Shown in pieces: positions 11,566 through 26,300 of a stretch of DNA of 64,000 nt (positions are counted from its first letter, which is position 1; the number at the start of each line of letters is the position of its first letter). The DNA is from Haemonchus contortus (Eukaryota > Nematoda > Chromadorea > Rhabditida > Trichostrongylidae): contig LS997565.1 of assembly GCA_000469685.2 (NCBI GenBank), positions 5,901,005 to 5,965,004 of the forward strand, written 5' to 3'. The notes below the pieces were generated by a model that was given only the letters and a program-made list of their open reading frames with translations, had not been told where the DNA came from and did no database searches. The position numbers were made by a program, and so were the translations under genes.

Positions 11566-14500
11566 ATGTCTCCAACAGTGGGCTTGGCTGATGTCTTATT
11601 CGGATCATGGGATCTGGAGAAAACAGACGCCTTCATGACATATTGGGTTCCAACATCATATAAGGTGAATGTTGAATTTGGTGGAGCGCACTTTTTCATT
11701 TTATTTGTGTATGTGGTGAATAAATAAATAAATAAATAAATAAAAATGAATAAGTAAAAAAATAATTGGTAACTCAACGATTTTAATTTCAGATCGCCGT
11801 AGCATATCTGTCACTAATCTATTTGGGTCAACGATTTATGCGAAATAGAAAACCATTCGAATTAGATGGCACGCTAGCAGCATGGAATTTCATGTTTTCA
11901 TTATTCTCCGGTGTAGCTGCATATAAATTAATTCCTGAATTATTCCGAACGTTTCGGGACGATGGTTTCGTAGGTAAGTCACTGAATGCTTTCACCAGAT
12001 TTGAAATTTCAAAACTTTGCTAACTGAACTTCCAGTTTCTCTGGAAAACATCTCTATTTGAACAGGAATCTATTAGGCAACCACAGTTCCTTTTGATGTC
12101 TCTCTATGATCTGGGCATATTTTTTTGTCGAAACCAATGTGCTATAACATCCATGAATCACTATTAACCGGGCGGAGCTGCTTCTCCTATATAAAAGAGA
12201 AGAGGGGTCCAGGGGACCCCTCTTTTCCTCTATATAGGAGAAGCAGCTCCGCCCGGTTAATAGTGATTCACTCGTGATAATAGTGAGCCTCCAACACCCA
12301 ACCACCTAGATTACAGAAAAAACTACATAGTAGTGGTAGAAGGCTGTCAATATCTATAAAATTATTTCTTTTTAACTTACTACTATTTTTGTTACATTAT
12401 ATTCATTTTTACTTGAAGGCACAGTTTACGATAATTTTGAGGTACCCGTTTTTATTCGAATACGGAAGCATAGATTGAGAATAGTTCACCGGTAGTGAAG
12501 AAAACGAGAGAATTCCCCGATTTCGCGAAAAGTATGGCTCCTCAAATGTAGGGAAAATAGAGTTGGACGAGATTACCATGACGGAAATAACATGGAAGGG
12601 GTGTTCGGACGAGTTTTCAGTTATTGCAACTGCGCAAAGAGCTGACTACATCAAGCCAGAACTGTACGGAACTATGTATCTTTCATTGTGGCTATGGGTC
12701 ATGACAAGTTGTTTGAACTTCCTACATGGGTTCAATAGTGATCGGTGCGGCCTGTACAATGCAAGGATACACATGAACCAGTCTTAGAGCCTTTATAACT
12801 CCTCAACTAGGCCGTTTTTCAAATAATAGTGCCAGATATGGTATATGCGGGGCCTTATACATTCTGTGTGGAAATCTCAGAAACCATTTCAATCGTGAAG
12901 TGTGTCTTTAATTACTAAACCTTCTCCGTGATCTACTCCGAGCCCTAAGAGTCCTGACTTGAGCGGGAAGTTATACAGTGATCAAAGATAGAGTCAACTT
13001 CGTGGCAATTCTACAGAATCGAACTCCTGTCCACGTTATTGACGTTTCCTTTTTCCTTGGACCGACCAGTTCATTCTTTTTTGAATGACAGCAGGAAAGA
13101 TGAGCTCAAGAATGACGTTCTCAAATAAGCCGTCTGACACGACACTCGCCCAGAAGACCCTGAATGTTTTTCTTTGTAGAATTCTATCTTTTTTTTCATA
13201 TGACATAGTGATGTGATTACCTTTTATCTTGCCCACTGGAATGATGGAGTTATCAGCACACACAAAAAAACTACTTAGTCTTCATACTTTCGGCGGTCTT
13301 CCGCAGTACATTGGACCAATCGTGGATCCATAGTACATGTGCAGTACATTGGACCTGAATGAGACGGCACGTCCACGTCGACTCCTCCTTTATCGACTCT
13401 TTTGGTTCTTTCAAATGTTATGGTTTGCTCGGAGGGCAGGGAACACCATATCACCTTTTCGGCGCTAGTACCCCCGATCGCCCCATTGTTGGGTGCGTCT
13501 GCTCATCTTATGAAGGTCAATGATCGTTTCTGAATAGCAAGCGTCGCGCCAGGTATAGATTTCTTAGGGAAATTCTCATAGAAAACATAATCCAGATTGC
13601 TCAAAATCGTCTTTTTATTCTTGAATTCCTATCCAGAATCCAGCCCGTACAGAATTTACTTCTCGACTAACTGCTATCAGTGATTGTGAGCATTCATGCG
13701 GTGCAACTAATTAGGGTTCAGTTTGTCCCATTCCTGATGAAAAGTGACCTATTAGCCGAAGGAAACGAACGGTGTGTGCAGCACTTCGAAATATCGAGGG
13801 AGTAGTAAATAAGACAAAGAACGCCGCTACCGCTCCTCGCTCACCTCTTCAGCCCTGCGGTCAACAGTGCGTACGGTCTCAGGTCTTACAGATGAACCAT
13901 CAACATTCCCAGTGAAAGAAACGTTTAAGAAAGAGACGCCATCAATTCACCTATAGGAAGTAAAGCTGTTAGTTGGAGCGTTATTCAGTAATCATGTAGT
14001 GCAGATGTACACCAGACATTCCTCCCTTGAACATTCTGAACCTACTTACTTACATATAATGATTGAACATCAGATCATTCCTGAGATCAACATGACTGCA
14101 AAATTCCCAAACACGAAGAATTTTCTACTTTTCAATGGTTCCTAATGTGAGGGGAGAGTATCATTGGAGAGACTAAATATCAAGTTGCTGGTGGACAAAG
14201 AAAGAACTATTCCAAACTCGAAAACAAACTAAAGTTCAATTGCGAGCATTTCAAAAGTCACGTCAATTTATTCAAAGTATTTTTCATTACCTGAGTGATC
14301 CACTTATAAGTCCCCTCCATAGCTGGGCTCGATTTATTCTTAAAAGTTCCTAGTCTCCCAGTCTATCCGCTTTTTATAGGTTCCTACTGCTACAATAACG
14401 ATTACTACACGGATGCATCGACAGGTTTCTGGGGATGGGCGTTTGTTATGTCGAAAGCTCCGGAACTCGGAGACACTATGTTCCTTGTACTCAGGTAGGA

Positions 14501-15264
14501 CAACAGTATTGATATGCCTCTGGTTCCTTAAAATTTGCTAGAGGGTTCCTACCAAGCAATTCGATGGTTCCTCGAATTTTCAATTGCCCGAAAAATGAAT
14601 TCGTAGTTCTGCTTCAGGAAGAAACCAGTAATCTTCATGCATTGGTACCATCATGCACTCACATTCGTCTATGCCACCATAACCTACTCTGAACATCAAG
14701 CCTGGGCCCGTTGGTCGCTCGCTCTCAATCTCACCGTACACACCATCATGTACTTGTAAGTTTATGGTCACTACACAATGTCTTCACACTGCACTGAAGG
14801 ACGGGGCCGGTGCTGTTTTACAGCTAATTAGCGCTGTCAGAACTATGTATAGGCACCCAATTTGAACTTTCTTGACGATTTAATTTGCAGCTACTTCGGA
14901 GTTCGAGCGCTGAAAATCGATACCCCACGGCCGGTGGCGAAATTCATAACTACAATTCAAATTGTACAATTCGTAATCAGCTGTTATATATTCGCACATC
15001 TTGTCATCATTAAAAGCTATAATCAAATTCCGGGCTGCGCTGTAAGGTAAGCAGTGGCGATACAAAGTTATGTTTACTCTGCTTGAACCACAACTGTGCG
15101 GCACCTCTAAAACGAAAATGAAAGCACATAGAAATCACAATTCCAGCTGGAATGTCCTATCAATCGGTGGTCTCATGTATCTCAGCTACCTCTACCTATT
15201 CGCCGAGTTCTTCTATAATGCCTATATCAAGAAACGATCACCCACGAAGACCAAGTCTCAGTAA
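11566..15264 (+). CDS. ELO-family very-long-chain fatty acid elongase
   Basis: 3-ketoacyl-CoA synthase of the ER elongation cycle, condensing malonyl-CoA with an acyl-CoA (family knowledge). Exons: 11566-11664, 11793-11973, 14380-14494, 14618-14755, 14891-15046, 15147-15264; phases agree and total 269 codons with stop, giving 268 aa. Family marks: RNRKPFELDG after the first membrane segment, KAPELGDTMFLVLRKKP, the catalytic HWYHH box (residues 140-144), MYFYFGVRAL, and a Lys-rich cytosolic tail (KKRSPTKTKSQ) fitting ER retrieval. The KKPVIFMHWYHH context is closer to ELOVL3/6-type and C. elegans ELO-3-like enzymes than to ELO-1/2; this is inference. The acceptor TTTTTCAG ends at 11563, 2 nt before ATG, indicating trans-splicing. 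Intron 2 (11974-14379) is unusually long and holds a hairpin element. Confidence 0.93.
11716..11755 (+). repeat. (TAAA)n microsatellite in elongase intron 1
   Basis: About six AAAT/TAAA units in the first intron of the elongase gene. Confidence 0.85.
12154..12270. mobile_element. 117-bp hairpin (foldback MITE) in elongase intron 2
   Basis: Left TGAATCACTATTAACCGGGC and right GCCCGGTTAATAGTGATTCA are exact reverse complements. The arms continue through GGAGCTGCTTCTCCTATATA to GAGGGGTCC with only a few mismatches and a loop of about 4 nt. No coding capacity. It could be a small MITE, and its transcript would form a long hairpin. Confidence 0.88.
12271..14379 (+). other. Rest of the long elongase intron 2
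   Basis: Apart from the hairpin, this 2.1-kb intronic stretch contains a short direct repeat of GCAGTACATTGGACC (near 13302 and 13341) and no exon that I can support. Confidence 0.5.
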
Positions 15265-15332
15265 TGATCAGCGATTTATTTCCACGATGGAAGAAAAACA
15301 CGGCGCCCAATTGAACTCATTCAAAAAGGAAT

Positions 15333-15338
15333 AATAAA
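15333..15338 (+). terminator. AATAAA poly(A) signal of elongase gene
   Basis: Canonical AATAAA about 70 nt after the elongase stop codon, followed by a T-rich stretch. It lies close to the 3' end of the oppositely oriented TRM112 gene, so the two 3' UTRs converge and may overlap. Confidence 0.75.
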
Positions 15339-15510
15339 AGTTTTTACAATTCTTTTTTAACAACAACCGGAAGAACAGACAACAAGCACGTTTCAATCGA
15401 TTCAAAAGTAATGTCTAAACACAACAGACAAAGTACAAAATCACAACTGCATTCAGAGTCTACTCCAAGCGACTCTCTATCAAAAGAAATTGAAAAAATC
15501 GGACCCTCTT

Positions 15511-16417
15511 CTAGACTTCATTCTCGCTCACTAGCAAATTGGGAATGCCATCTTTTATTGGAAATTTTCGACCGGTATCAGGACATTCCAGCTCTCCATC
15601 CACAATTTCGACACACAGCATTACCCGATGCAACTGTAACCGCACAATACGCTTTGCGTACATTAACGAACACGAACAAATTTATTGCATCCAGGGGTAA
15701 TAGGGGTAGAAGAACTTAAAAAGGGCTAAATGCAGCCTACTCAAGAGATGAATAGTTTGTAAAGCAAGTGCTGTAAACCCTAACTCAGTAAGAGCATGGG
15801 CTAAGTATCACAGATGCATTCGAATGAACCTTGGTTAATTATCTCGGTCTTGCTCTAAACATGAGCCGTTCCATAATTACCCCCTGACTCCCACTCTGTT
15901 GGCTTGGCCTTACCGAGAAGATTCATTAGGTTTTTCGAAAGGGGGGCGCCCAGTTTATTCCGGATTTCGTGATCATAGAAAAGGGTATTTGGAATGTTGA
16001 TAGAGCCCAGCATATTGTATAATGTTGTGAAGCAAACCCCGAATAAAAAAATTTCAGGGTGAAAATAATGAATATGCAAAGGCAGAAATAAACCAACCTC
16101 CATTAATACCGGGGTGTTGGTTTCCCAATCATCCGGTAGGGACGCAGGCATGTTACCAGCTTCGCCAATGGAATAAGCTGCATTATACAGGGAAGCATAA
16201 TCAAGCTGCAATTGCTACGTTACAGGGTAATGTACAAATCAATAATCCTCTCAACTTTGATGAAAAAACTTACTTTAGGCATCATATTCAGAACGAAATT
16301 CTCATTGAATTCCACTTCCTTATTGGCTATTTGATTCGCACGAAGAATCAATGGATAGCCATTAGTCACATTCTTTAGGAACCTTGATGACAGGAAATTG
16401 TGCGTGAGAAGTTTCAT
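15511..16417 (-). CDS. TRMT112: TRM112 homologue, methyltransferase activator subunit
   Basis: Small zinc-ribbon-type partner that stabilises several methyltransferases acting on tRNA, rRNA and release factor (family knowledge). Exons on the minus strand: 16417-16274 (48 codons), 16205-16098 (36 codons), 15633-15511 (41 codons with stop), all phase 0, giving 124 aa, the usual family length. Diagnostic matches are MKLLTHNFLSSR at the start, NVTNGYPL, EFNENFV, and the C-terminal GELECPDTGRKFPIKDGIPN ending in SENEV. An acceptor (GCTTTACAG) abuts the ATG directly, as expected for a trans-spliced message. The gene is tail-to-tail with the elongase. The exon 2 donor is GTTGGT, slightly non-consensus. 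A 102-codon plus-strand open frame over exon 3 is only its antisense shadow. Confidence 0.93.
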
Positions 16418-17374
16418 CTGTAAAGCAATGAGAATCTTAATGGAAAAGGCCTTCAAGACCCAAAACATTCCATGAAAAGGATTATAAAACTCAAAATTAA
16501 GTAGTCAATTGTGCACTTAACGCATTAATTCCAACACAAACACAAATGTTCATCATAATTTAATTATGGATACGGTGTAATAAGATAAAATAGAAAGAAA
16601 TTTTTACCTAGGGGCAAGTTTAAGAAAGTCGTTAGAAAATCAGGTAGCACTAGTACAATGGCACTAAAAATTGTAATTTAACAGTACCTAGACACCATAG
16701 TAAGGGAACATCATCAAAGTATCCAGAACGGGTTTCAGCAAAACCATTTCATGGCGTAATTCGACTATTCACAAGCGAAATAGGAAACAAGCAGAAAGGT
16801 TACAATACCCGTTCAAGGGAAGAAATCAATAAAAAATCAATAAGTACTGAAACACCCATTGGACCTACACCCTGCTAATGAAGAACCCTATTCACGTGAT
16901 GATGCCCATTTCTATCTTAACAAGTAATCTCTAAAAAATAGCTGAGTTCTGAAAGCATACATGAAAACATTACTGAAAGTGAAAAATAGAAGAAAACCGG
17001 GAATCGTGAGAGATAAGAGTTACAAAGAGTTTCATAAATCAGTACTAGAATGGACCGACAAATGCATTTACAAAAAATTACCTAGCAGAACTAACACAGT
17101 GAATGCTTCAGAGAAAAACCTTCTAAAATAGCACAGACTGCAAGTTGAGGATCTAGGGCTTATAAATGAATCCTGTGGCAGTGTACACAGATTCAGCAAG
17201 CTACTGCACGTAGAACTACAGCTCAGGTAGACATTCATGCAACGAGAACGATGAACACTACAACCACAGCTGTGCTATACTCGATCCTCTCTTATCCCTG
17301 CCCAAAATCACGAACAACTTATTTGGGAATCACTTTGGCACTCACTTACAGTAACCATAGATATTGTCAGAGCT
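16418..17374. other. Intergenic between TRM112 and Bora homologues
   Basis: About 950 bp of AT-rich DNA between two minus-strand genes. No gene or repeat is supported. The spacing is larger than typical for a C. elegans-type operon, so co-transcription is possible but unsupported. Confidence 0.
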
Positions 17375-20300
17375 TTAGGAGTCCTTTTCAATAGGAGAGA
17401 GGTCTATTTCCGAGAATCCTTCAAACGAATTTCTACCGCCATCTAAATCGAATCGTACTATGCTGTGATTGCTGCCATCCATAGACTGATCGCCATTATC
17501 CTGTAAAGAGTGAATAAGCATCGGACTATCTCGGTAGAATTCTAAATGACCCCTTCCCATTATTCTAACTGAGACTGAGATAAACCAGAAACAACTGTAG
17601 AATTTCCTATGCCAATAGACAGATATAAACGGTGTTCAAACAGCAGTGAAGGTGAGGAGATAAAGTCGAAGCATTTCCAAACATACCAAGTCTGTCGGAC
17701 TACAAAATGCGGGAGCCGCATCATCCTCTTCTGAAAACAGACGTCGACGCAGTGAACCAGCACTTGAAGCTGTGGTGTTAAACACCGAATCATCACCGCA
17801 TTCTTCTGAGGACAAGTAGATACACGACGGACCTGGAAAGCCATAACAAAAAATATCGTCCTGCAACGACTCAGAGTAACAGGATACTTCCCTACAGGAA
17901 TGCTTCAAAAATACATACTATGCAGAGGTTTCCTTCGAAACTCTCGAGAATTCAGGCGAGAAGAGTAGAATATGGAACAAAAAAAGCCTCTTATCTGGCC
18001 AAGTTTCTATTAGGTACGAGTATAAGCGTAAAAGAAATCAAATAGCTTACTATTTTTGGCATTTTAAAATTAAATAGGCGATCGCAAAACCAGCTAAAAT
18101 AAGGCATTTACGAAGGTTTTCACGATTAATAAGACCGTAGTTGGGAACAAATCATTACAGTGAAGGAAAAAAGGCCAGTAAGAGCAAGAGACAAAAGCAG
18201 AGAGGTCAATAATTACCTAAGTATTGGGCGAAGTCGAAGTCAACGGATGGAGCTATTGTTACTTCAGTCTGTGTTTGTTTGTTCCGTGGCTGCTGAACAA
18301 AACTACCACGACGTGACAGATTCGATACATTAGGGCGAGCTTTTGGTGATGATGTGGAATATTTCATACGCATTGCCGCGCTGATTCGAACCATATCACA
18401 TAGTGGCGTCTAAAGATGGGTGGACTTTTTAGATTACTCAGGCAATAAAGACTCCAAGAGTAAAAGAAGAGAAAATGTTGCTTAAAGACTTAATGCGAGA
18501 AATACCTTCACTGGAACGTCAGGGGACGGGATATAGCAAGTGTTATTTTTCCAGTACTCATCAAGAATAGCTTGAATCTTGGCCTCGTGCTCAGGATCTC
18601 TTAAACAGTATTAATACTCAAGTTCAATGGCATATCCAAATTGAAGCACGCAAATAAAACCCACGGTGAATAGGCACTCTGGGCAATTTCTTCATCGGTA
18701 ATATGTGCGGGTTTCAAGACCGACAGCTCTTCAATAGACCATTTGAATTCCTGTATAAGAAAGAAAACTATGATATGGATCACTTCTCACAAAACACAAC
18801 GTACCTCTGGTGACGCCGGACTGTTGGATATAGCGAGAACACTAGGACTAAACGTATTTGTGTGAAGAGTCTCGAGTAGTCGGCTTTCAAATGAGTTTGT
18901 ACAGCGAGAGTGAGTGGGTATTTGAACGCTGGCATTTCTGAATCAGTGACAATACATGAGATAGAAGGAGAGCCGGAAAAACAGCTCAGATTCAAATCAA
19001 TTGGAAGGTTGCAGATGATTGTTACGAATAATCCCTCACACAACTAACAAAAAACCGCATTACCCCGAAATCGATAAATCTCTACAACAATAAAACCGAA
19101 ACAACAATTACAAGACCAATTGGAACTAATAAAGTCACAGCTCTCAAAGCATAATTAATAATCCAAAGAAAGACAGAACGGACCTTTCAGGAGTCGAAGT
19201 TCCTGGTGCTTCATTCTCTTTGTTTATTTGACTTATTTCAAAAGTTTGGTTAACAGAATGTGGTACTTGGCTCGACTCTTCACCCTAGATGTAGAACTAC
19301 AGTGCGAAATATCAAATTTGAGTTTCAGAAAGTCTCACCCCTTCATAATGGATTTCTGAAATCTCATCAAGCTGGTGGTGGGACTCCAAATGACTATTCT
19401 TAACTAAGGGACTTTCACCACGACATTTGAACCGAATCACTCGCTTACTAAAAACTGTTCGTCTATCGTTGTCATGCAAGATTGGCGAGAGCTTGAGATC
19501 TAAAATGTGAAGCAATGTTTAGACCCTCAAATAGATGATATCATTAAAAGTAAATCAAACAATAAAATTAATCATGCAGACATCAATTGCTTTGGCTCCC
19601 ACAATTACTTTAAACGATTGATTTGCTACGGTACTACAATTACAAGGCAGAAATGGGATTTCAGCGCTACTGTTTCGCTTGATAAAATGCGAAAATATTT
19701 TAAATGGTTCAGTAATAATGAATAGCATACCTGGTTTTTTACTTCGATTACAAGTAGAGGGATCTAATGATTCGTCCAAAGATGGCAGAGCTGTACTATT
19801 GAGCTGTGTGGAGAAGCGATCAGACGTGATGTCTGCTTCCAACGACGAACAGTTTGCACCTCGATCCATCTGCTTCAAGGGCGGTGTTTCTGAAAACAAA
19901 ACGATCACCCTACGAAATGCTTAAAAAGTTAAAAAGCAGTAAGTAGGTAAATCAAACAATAAAAGTAAAGTCTGGAGAATCGTGTAAACGAACGAAGGCG
20001 ACTTTGAGGAAACATGTATTGACTACCAATCCTTCTCGTCTCTTGAGCGTAAAAGTTGGAAAAGAGCGGTGCCTTCTATCCCGATTAAATTTTCACCCAC
20101 ATTCCTATGCAGCCAAGGTTCTTCTCCTGATTTGATTTCCGAAAGTTGCCTTACAGGAAACAGAGGACAATGCAATTTCTTTGATCGGAATCTCACGTCA
20201 ATAAATGATTGTCTTATAAATCAAGGAAATAGCTAGTTAAGTGTCGAACAATCATACGTTTAGAGCTTTGGTGGAGCAGTTTCAGATCTAGCTTGATAGG

Positions 20301-23300
20301 TGAAACAGGCATGGACCCGTGAAGTAGACCCCGAAATCTGATCCAATGTACCTCACTTTACAATCTCACACAATTTCTTAGGGCGTGATACTTTACATCA
20401 ACCATTTCATCGTTGAAGTACTCCACTTAAAGGTCGCAGATATGCAAATAAATCTCAGTAAATAGAGAGAAACAACTTAATAACCGAGATGTCAAAAAAA
20501 GATGGTGGACCGCCGCACATTTCGAGTAAAATTATAGGCGCTAAAATGCATTTATCAAAGGGCGGCTTACCGTATCCTTAAGTGTCGAAAAGGAGCGAGC
20601 CAAGTAGAGTCTAGCGCGTTTGTTGTCCATCTAATCAAATGAATTGTGAGAACACATTGGCCTTGCCATAATGAATGTCGTCGTTTAGTTTGAGTATTCT
20701 TTTTAGTCTTCATGTTATGATTTGGTCAATTTTGTCCTAGCAAAAGCAGCAAAGGGGAATCATTGAAGGAGGTTCAACAAGAAAGCTTCAAAGATGATGA
20801 AAAAGGTAAGCTGATCCTCATTTAGGAATCGAATCCTCGAATGGGTACCTGCCCGAACTGACCAGACCTTCCATCCCTCCGGGAACGGTTCGTTGGTGAC
20901 AGACTCTTCTGAGAAGCTAAAAGCACTAACTTGTGCCATGGCCGACCACCGCAGTTTAGTGTATACGTCACATGCGCTTTCAAAACGCCACTACGATTTT
21001 GTATGACAGCAAAATGCGTAGCGCATCCCAAGGCGGGATCGATTAACGCCTCGAAAACTTTATCCTTTATCATTTTAGTGTCATAATCCGCACAGTTTTG
21101 CGTCAAAAAACATTTCCAGTATGCGTTCCATTCCGATGGTTCTCGTTTTCTACGAACGTCTGAATGGCCCATCAATCAGCATTGTGAGATGTTAATACCT
21201 TCGCTATGAAAGTGAATCGGCATCGATGTCCCAGATTCACACGCTCAGACCAATTCGATGGACAATACATAGCCTCCGATTCACCACGACGATTCACCGC
21301 CGCTGTCGTTTCCCTTTTATGCCTAAACTTCCTCTTTTGCTCGTTCGAACGCTTTTCCGTTACCGGTTCAACTGAGACACTTTAGACCATGGAGTGTACA
21401 TAAAGGACCTCCAACAGAATCATTTGAGACCAAATGATGTGCTATTTGTCCTTTGATCCTTTTTTCTCTTGGAGAATTTCTTTCAGCATGTTTTTAATTG
21501 GTACTGGCGTTCGTATTCCATTGGACTAAACTTGTTACGTCGTCATTTTCTCGCCATTCAGTCAGTTCTAGCTGATTCGCTAAAATGAGGAACTTTGGTG
21601 TGAAGGTGATGCTGTAACATGCGGCCTACTACCACACCCTGGCCCGGGATCGGACCCGTGACCGATAAGCCAACTACGCCTTAACCCCTCCATGATCTCT
21701 CATTTGGTGCCAGATGTCTGGGCGCACAAAGGTATAAAAGAAATGGTCATCGTCGGCTTTTACAACTCATAAAGTGGCCAACTTTGTATTTTTTTGTGTC
21801 CGCCAGGAGATCCTCCGGCACTTTTTACCAGCATTTCAGACATAGTGAATCAGTAAGGATTCGATTCTCAGATCTCTTCATTGGACTGCTTATTTCACCC
21901 GGGTTAATTCAGTGGCGGCTAATTAGCGAAGAGACAGTGTGTGCTACCGCATCCAGTTAAATCCGTCAATCGATTTCTATCAGAATAGGGAAACCAACAT
22001 TGCCTTAGAAAAGACTCTATGATACCAGAATTATTCACGGGAATACAAAAATATCAGAGACTACAGGAGCATCAAGTGGAGATCCTCCTGCTTTCTGGTG
22101 GACCACTCTCATGGACAAAGCAAGTATTCACACAGATCTTCGATCCCGAGCCAAAAGTATCTGAGTGGCGCAACCAGGATGGAATGATTCACACCACCAA
22201 CTTCATCCGCTTTTTGACGAACCTCATCTCAATAGTTACGTCACTTGAAGTTAAGTTCCAATTGTAAGGGTCGTCGTTCCTCAATTTCACCAGATTCCAT
22301 CTACTCTACTTAAGAGTTATAAAATAGGTCAATGCGATTGAGTCATCAAAATGAAAGGGAGTGCAGACGTGAGGAATGCTCTATGGACAGTAGTCTTGAC
22401 CGACTTTTGGAAAATTGTTAAATTACTGGAGTCTGTAGTCAAGACAGAGCCTGAAGGTGCACTTACCGTTCAAGGAGATGGCTCTCCTGATCAGTTCCCA
22501 ACTTATCAAGGAAGCTCAGCTATGAAAGTGAGAAAAATATCATCTCTATTGATTAAACCTGTTTTACCTCTTCCTCTTCACTTGTGGTTGTCTACAGACG
22601 GCAAGGTGAAGATGCAAACTCCCATACTATATCTTCGGATAACATGAAATAAGTCATCAGCAATAAAAAATAATGATAAAGGCTGAAGTGTCTGGGTTAA
22701 TCAATCTCGTATAAAGGATGCGCCCCGCATTCGAGTTCTATTATCGTAGTGGGGTTTGAATGCGCATGTGGCCTATACGGTGACTTGCAGTGGCCAACTG
22801 ATGTACAAATGGGTGCCTTTATCCTCCCAACCGAGCCCGGTTTTAATTAACTGACCCCGGAGGGATAGAAGGGAAGTAATATCTATCTAGAATTTTAATC
22901 TATGACCATGCGTGTGGGTTAGTGCGCCACTTGCCGCCACACAACATTCTAGAGAGCATTCCTCAAACCCACGAATATAATTTTCTATAGTGATGATAAA
23001 AGGATAAAGGATAAAGTTTTTGGCGTTAATCAATCCCGTCTGAGGGATGCACCCCCGCACTCGTTCCATTCAGAATCTTATTAGCGTGATGAGTACGTAT
23101 ATGACCTATACAATGACTCGCGGTGGCCAGCCAGTGTACAAATTAGTGCTTTTACCCTTCCAGACGACTCTGGTACCAAATCACCGACCCCGGAGAGATG
23201 GAAGGCTTGGTTGGCCTAGGCGAGCATCGATCCGGGATTCGGACCCCTCACCGTGCGTGTGATATAGTGCGCCACTTGCCACTACACAACCTCCGCCCGG

Positions 23301-26300
23301 TCGATGATATCACCGATAAAAGCAAGTCTACAGCAGGGACAATGGGAGTGGCGATACACAGGTTGTCTACGGTGCCAGATCCAATTTGAATCGAGTGTGT
23401 TTCAGTTAAATATTTTAGAAAAGGGGATACATAAGAAAAACACTGAAAATAACCAGCCTTAGTTCTCAAAAAGTTTTCCTTCATTTTTTTTCTCCTACAC
23501 TAACTAGGGGAATGACGAGTAGCGTGAAAAATTTCAGATGGTCCTTCAAAAGGATTCTTTTCAGTTATATGCTTAGCTGCGCGATCCTGTTCCAGGTAAT
23601 CTTGGAGCTCTGTATATCAATCCCTATCCATTATTTCCGTCTTGTCTGTAGATCTCGCTTCCCCACACACAAATCTTCGCTATATCTTGACGACGAACAT
23701 GAGACGATCCAGCAATCAAATCAATAACACGCTCACGACCAATATCCCTTTGTTTTGCATCACGTTCCGTAGGATTGCTTTCTGATAAGATATCCTACGC
23801 TACTGACTTCCCGGGAGACATGCATGTATATAGAAATTCTTAATACTGCTTCTGGACTCTAGTCAAAGCACGTTACATTTATACGTTCAAAATAATGGAA
23901 TAAGTGTAACGATAAAAGATGAAAGGATAAAGCCTTCGAGTGTTGAATCACGTCTGAGGAGTGCGCCCCGTATTCGACTTCCATTCAGAATCGTAGTAGC
24001 CGATTGAATCCATGGTTGGCCTATACAATGAGTTGCGGTGGCCAGCCAGTGTACAAGTCAGTCCTTTCATCTCTCAGACGAGTCCGATACCAATAAGCCG
24101 ACCCCGGTGGGATGGAAGGCTGGGTTGGCCTGGGCGGATATCGATCCGGGATTAAAACCCGTGACCGTGCATGTGAGGTAGTGCGTCCCTTTCCACTACA
24201 CCACCTTCGCCCAAATTATAATGTCAGATAAGAATAATAGCAATAACACAAAAATAATACATTTAGTACAAATAATAATGCCTTACAAATACTCAAATGG
24301 TACTTATTTTACTTTGATTCCTATTCTTTTTTTCTTTTGCTAATCTATCGAGAGAAGTAATGAGCATGGCGTATTCCGAGCCAACTGCTCTACTTTCAGT
24401 CCCTTCTTCCAATCAAACTAATTTTTTTCAAAACGTTTGAGCTTGTGAAGTGAATTACGCTTCTTTCTTTTGTTTCCTTCTGTCCTTTGTTGCCTTTTCT
24501 TCCTCTAGAGATCGGCACCTTAATTTTGGATTGTCATTAGTGGAACTGGTTTTTTTCTGGACTGACTGTTGCGCCAATTTTTTTGTCCAAAAACTTGCTA
24601 ATTTTGGCTAATTTTAAGGATAAGGACAATTTGTCTGGCGTTGGCTAAGGCTATTCAAACAAGATTATCTTGCCACCTTTTCAAAGTTAAGGTCATATTT
24701 TACAACACAGCTTTCAGCTCATTTGGGCTTGGCTATAAAAATGAACAGTTCCGGCAGAACACCTTAGATAGCAGCAACCTGAGGAGCTAGCCCGAGGTTA
24801 CGTACAAGGCCCTATCAGGCGACTAGTATGAAGATCGAATCCCTGGTCTGACTCGATCCCTATCTTTGAGCCCTTATATTTTCCAGTAAGAAACTACTTT
24901 GTAAAACATACGTCCAAGAAGTTCAAAAGCCGGTCTACTCGTAGGCAGAACAATTTCGGATTGGAATAAAACGCATTTTAATGCAGCCACAACTCATTAA
25001 GAAGATTGTGAGCGTGATTCTTCTCAAAACGAGTCATCTATCGTTATCTCTGATGAACTGGGGTGTTTTTTTTTCTTCCAGAAAGATTTTGGATTGGTAT
25101 CCAGCAAGGTGCTGATTTAATGGATTGGGAGTTTCACGAAACAAGCTGGTTATCACTCCAAGACTGCATTCCTTTCCGATTATCCTGGCTTCTTGCTGTC
25201 GCCAATTGTCGCTCGCAGTCGCCTGTTATTACTTGGTATTATTAGCAGTCAGTGTCACCGTATCTGTTTAGAATTCATCGATGTGAATCGCTATTGCGAC
25301 TCAATGTTTTAGAGGAGTTCCCTCTTTTACTGCTTCTTCCGAGTTGAGTTCGGCTCTGGCGTCTTGCCGCTCGCCAATTTTTTATCCCTTTGTCTCAGCC
25401 GAAACTCCTCCTGTTCTGTTGATTATCCGCTTGGATGGGCTCCAGTAACGTCTCCAATCGTTGTTGCTGCAAGCCAGAGTAGTCTAGTGGATCGCAATCA
25501 CTCAAAGGGGTTGAGCCGTAACATTTCTTCCCTACGTTGGAGCTTTTTTTTCACAAAAATCTGGCTATTCATGGCGATTCTGGTGTTCGTTTGACGTGCG
25601 TAGAGATCCAGTACGTAACCGCCATGGTCCAACATTCATGGCCAAATCGTACAACATGTAATCTTCGATTCCTTAGCTTAGCAGCTGCCTTCCTGCCCTT
25701 TTAATGACGGAGCTCGGAACTCCGGTTTTTCCTATGCACTTATGCATCAGTCAAAAACTCTGAGCTTTTTTCCTTTCGTTTTTTATAGCCTACGCAAGGA
25801 TTTCCGTTATTTGTGTCCGAATGTGTTGTCAGCTTTGTAGCTTGGAGCATAATGTCATACATCTTCACTTTCCAGAACTTGGGTCTTCCTCATTTACCAT
25901 TTGATGCGAAGGATAGAGGATAAAGTTTTTTGGCGATAAGCAATTTCGTCTGAAGGATGCGCTCCGCATTTGGCTACCATTCAAAATCGTGGTGGCGTAT
26001 TGAACGCGTATTTGGCCTATACAATGGCCTGCGGTGACCAGCCAAAGTACGAGTCATAGCTTTTATCTTCGCAAACGAATCTGGTACCAAATAACCGATT
26101 GTGGAGGGACGGAAAGCTTGGTTGGCCTAGGCTACCTTCTTTTTTATGTGACTTAATTGAAATTTAACCCTTCGTGCCTTACCCTCCTATCTCTGGCCTA
26201 AAACTGCTCCCTATCTTTCCTTTTCACTTCTAGTCTCCCAGGGTCGTTGATGGTCGCCATTTATTCCTTGTTGTTCTTAGATTTCTTCATTGCTTCGTTC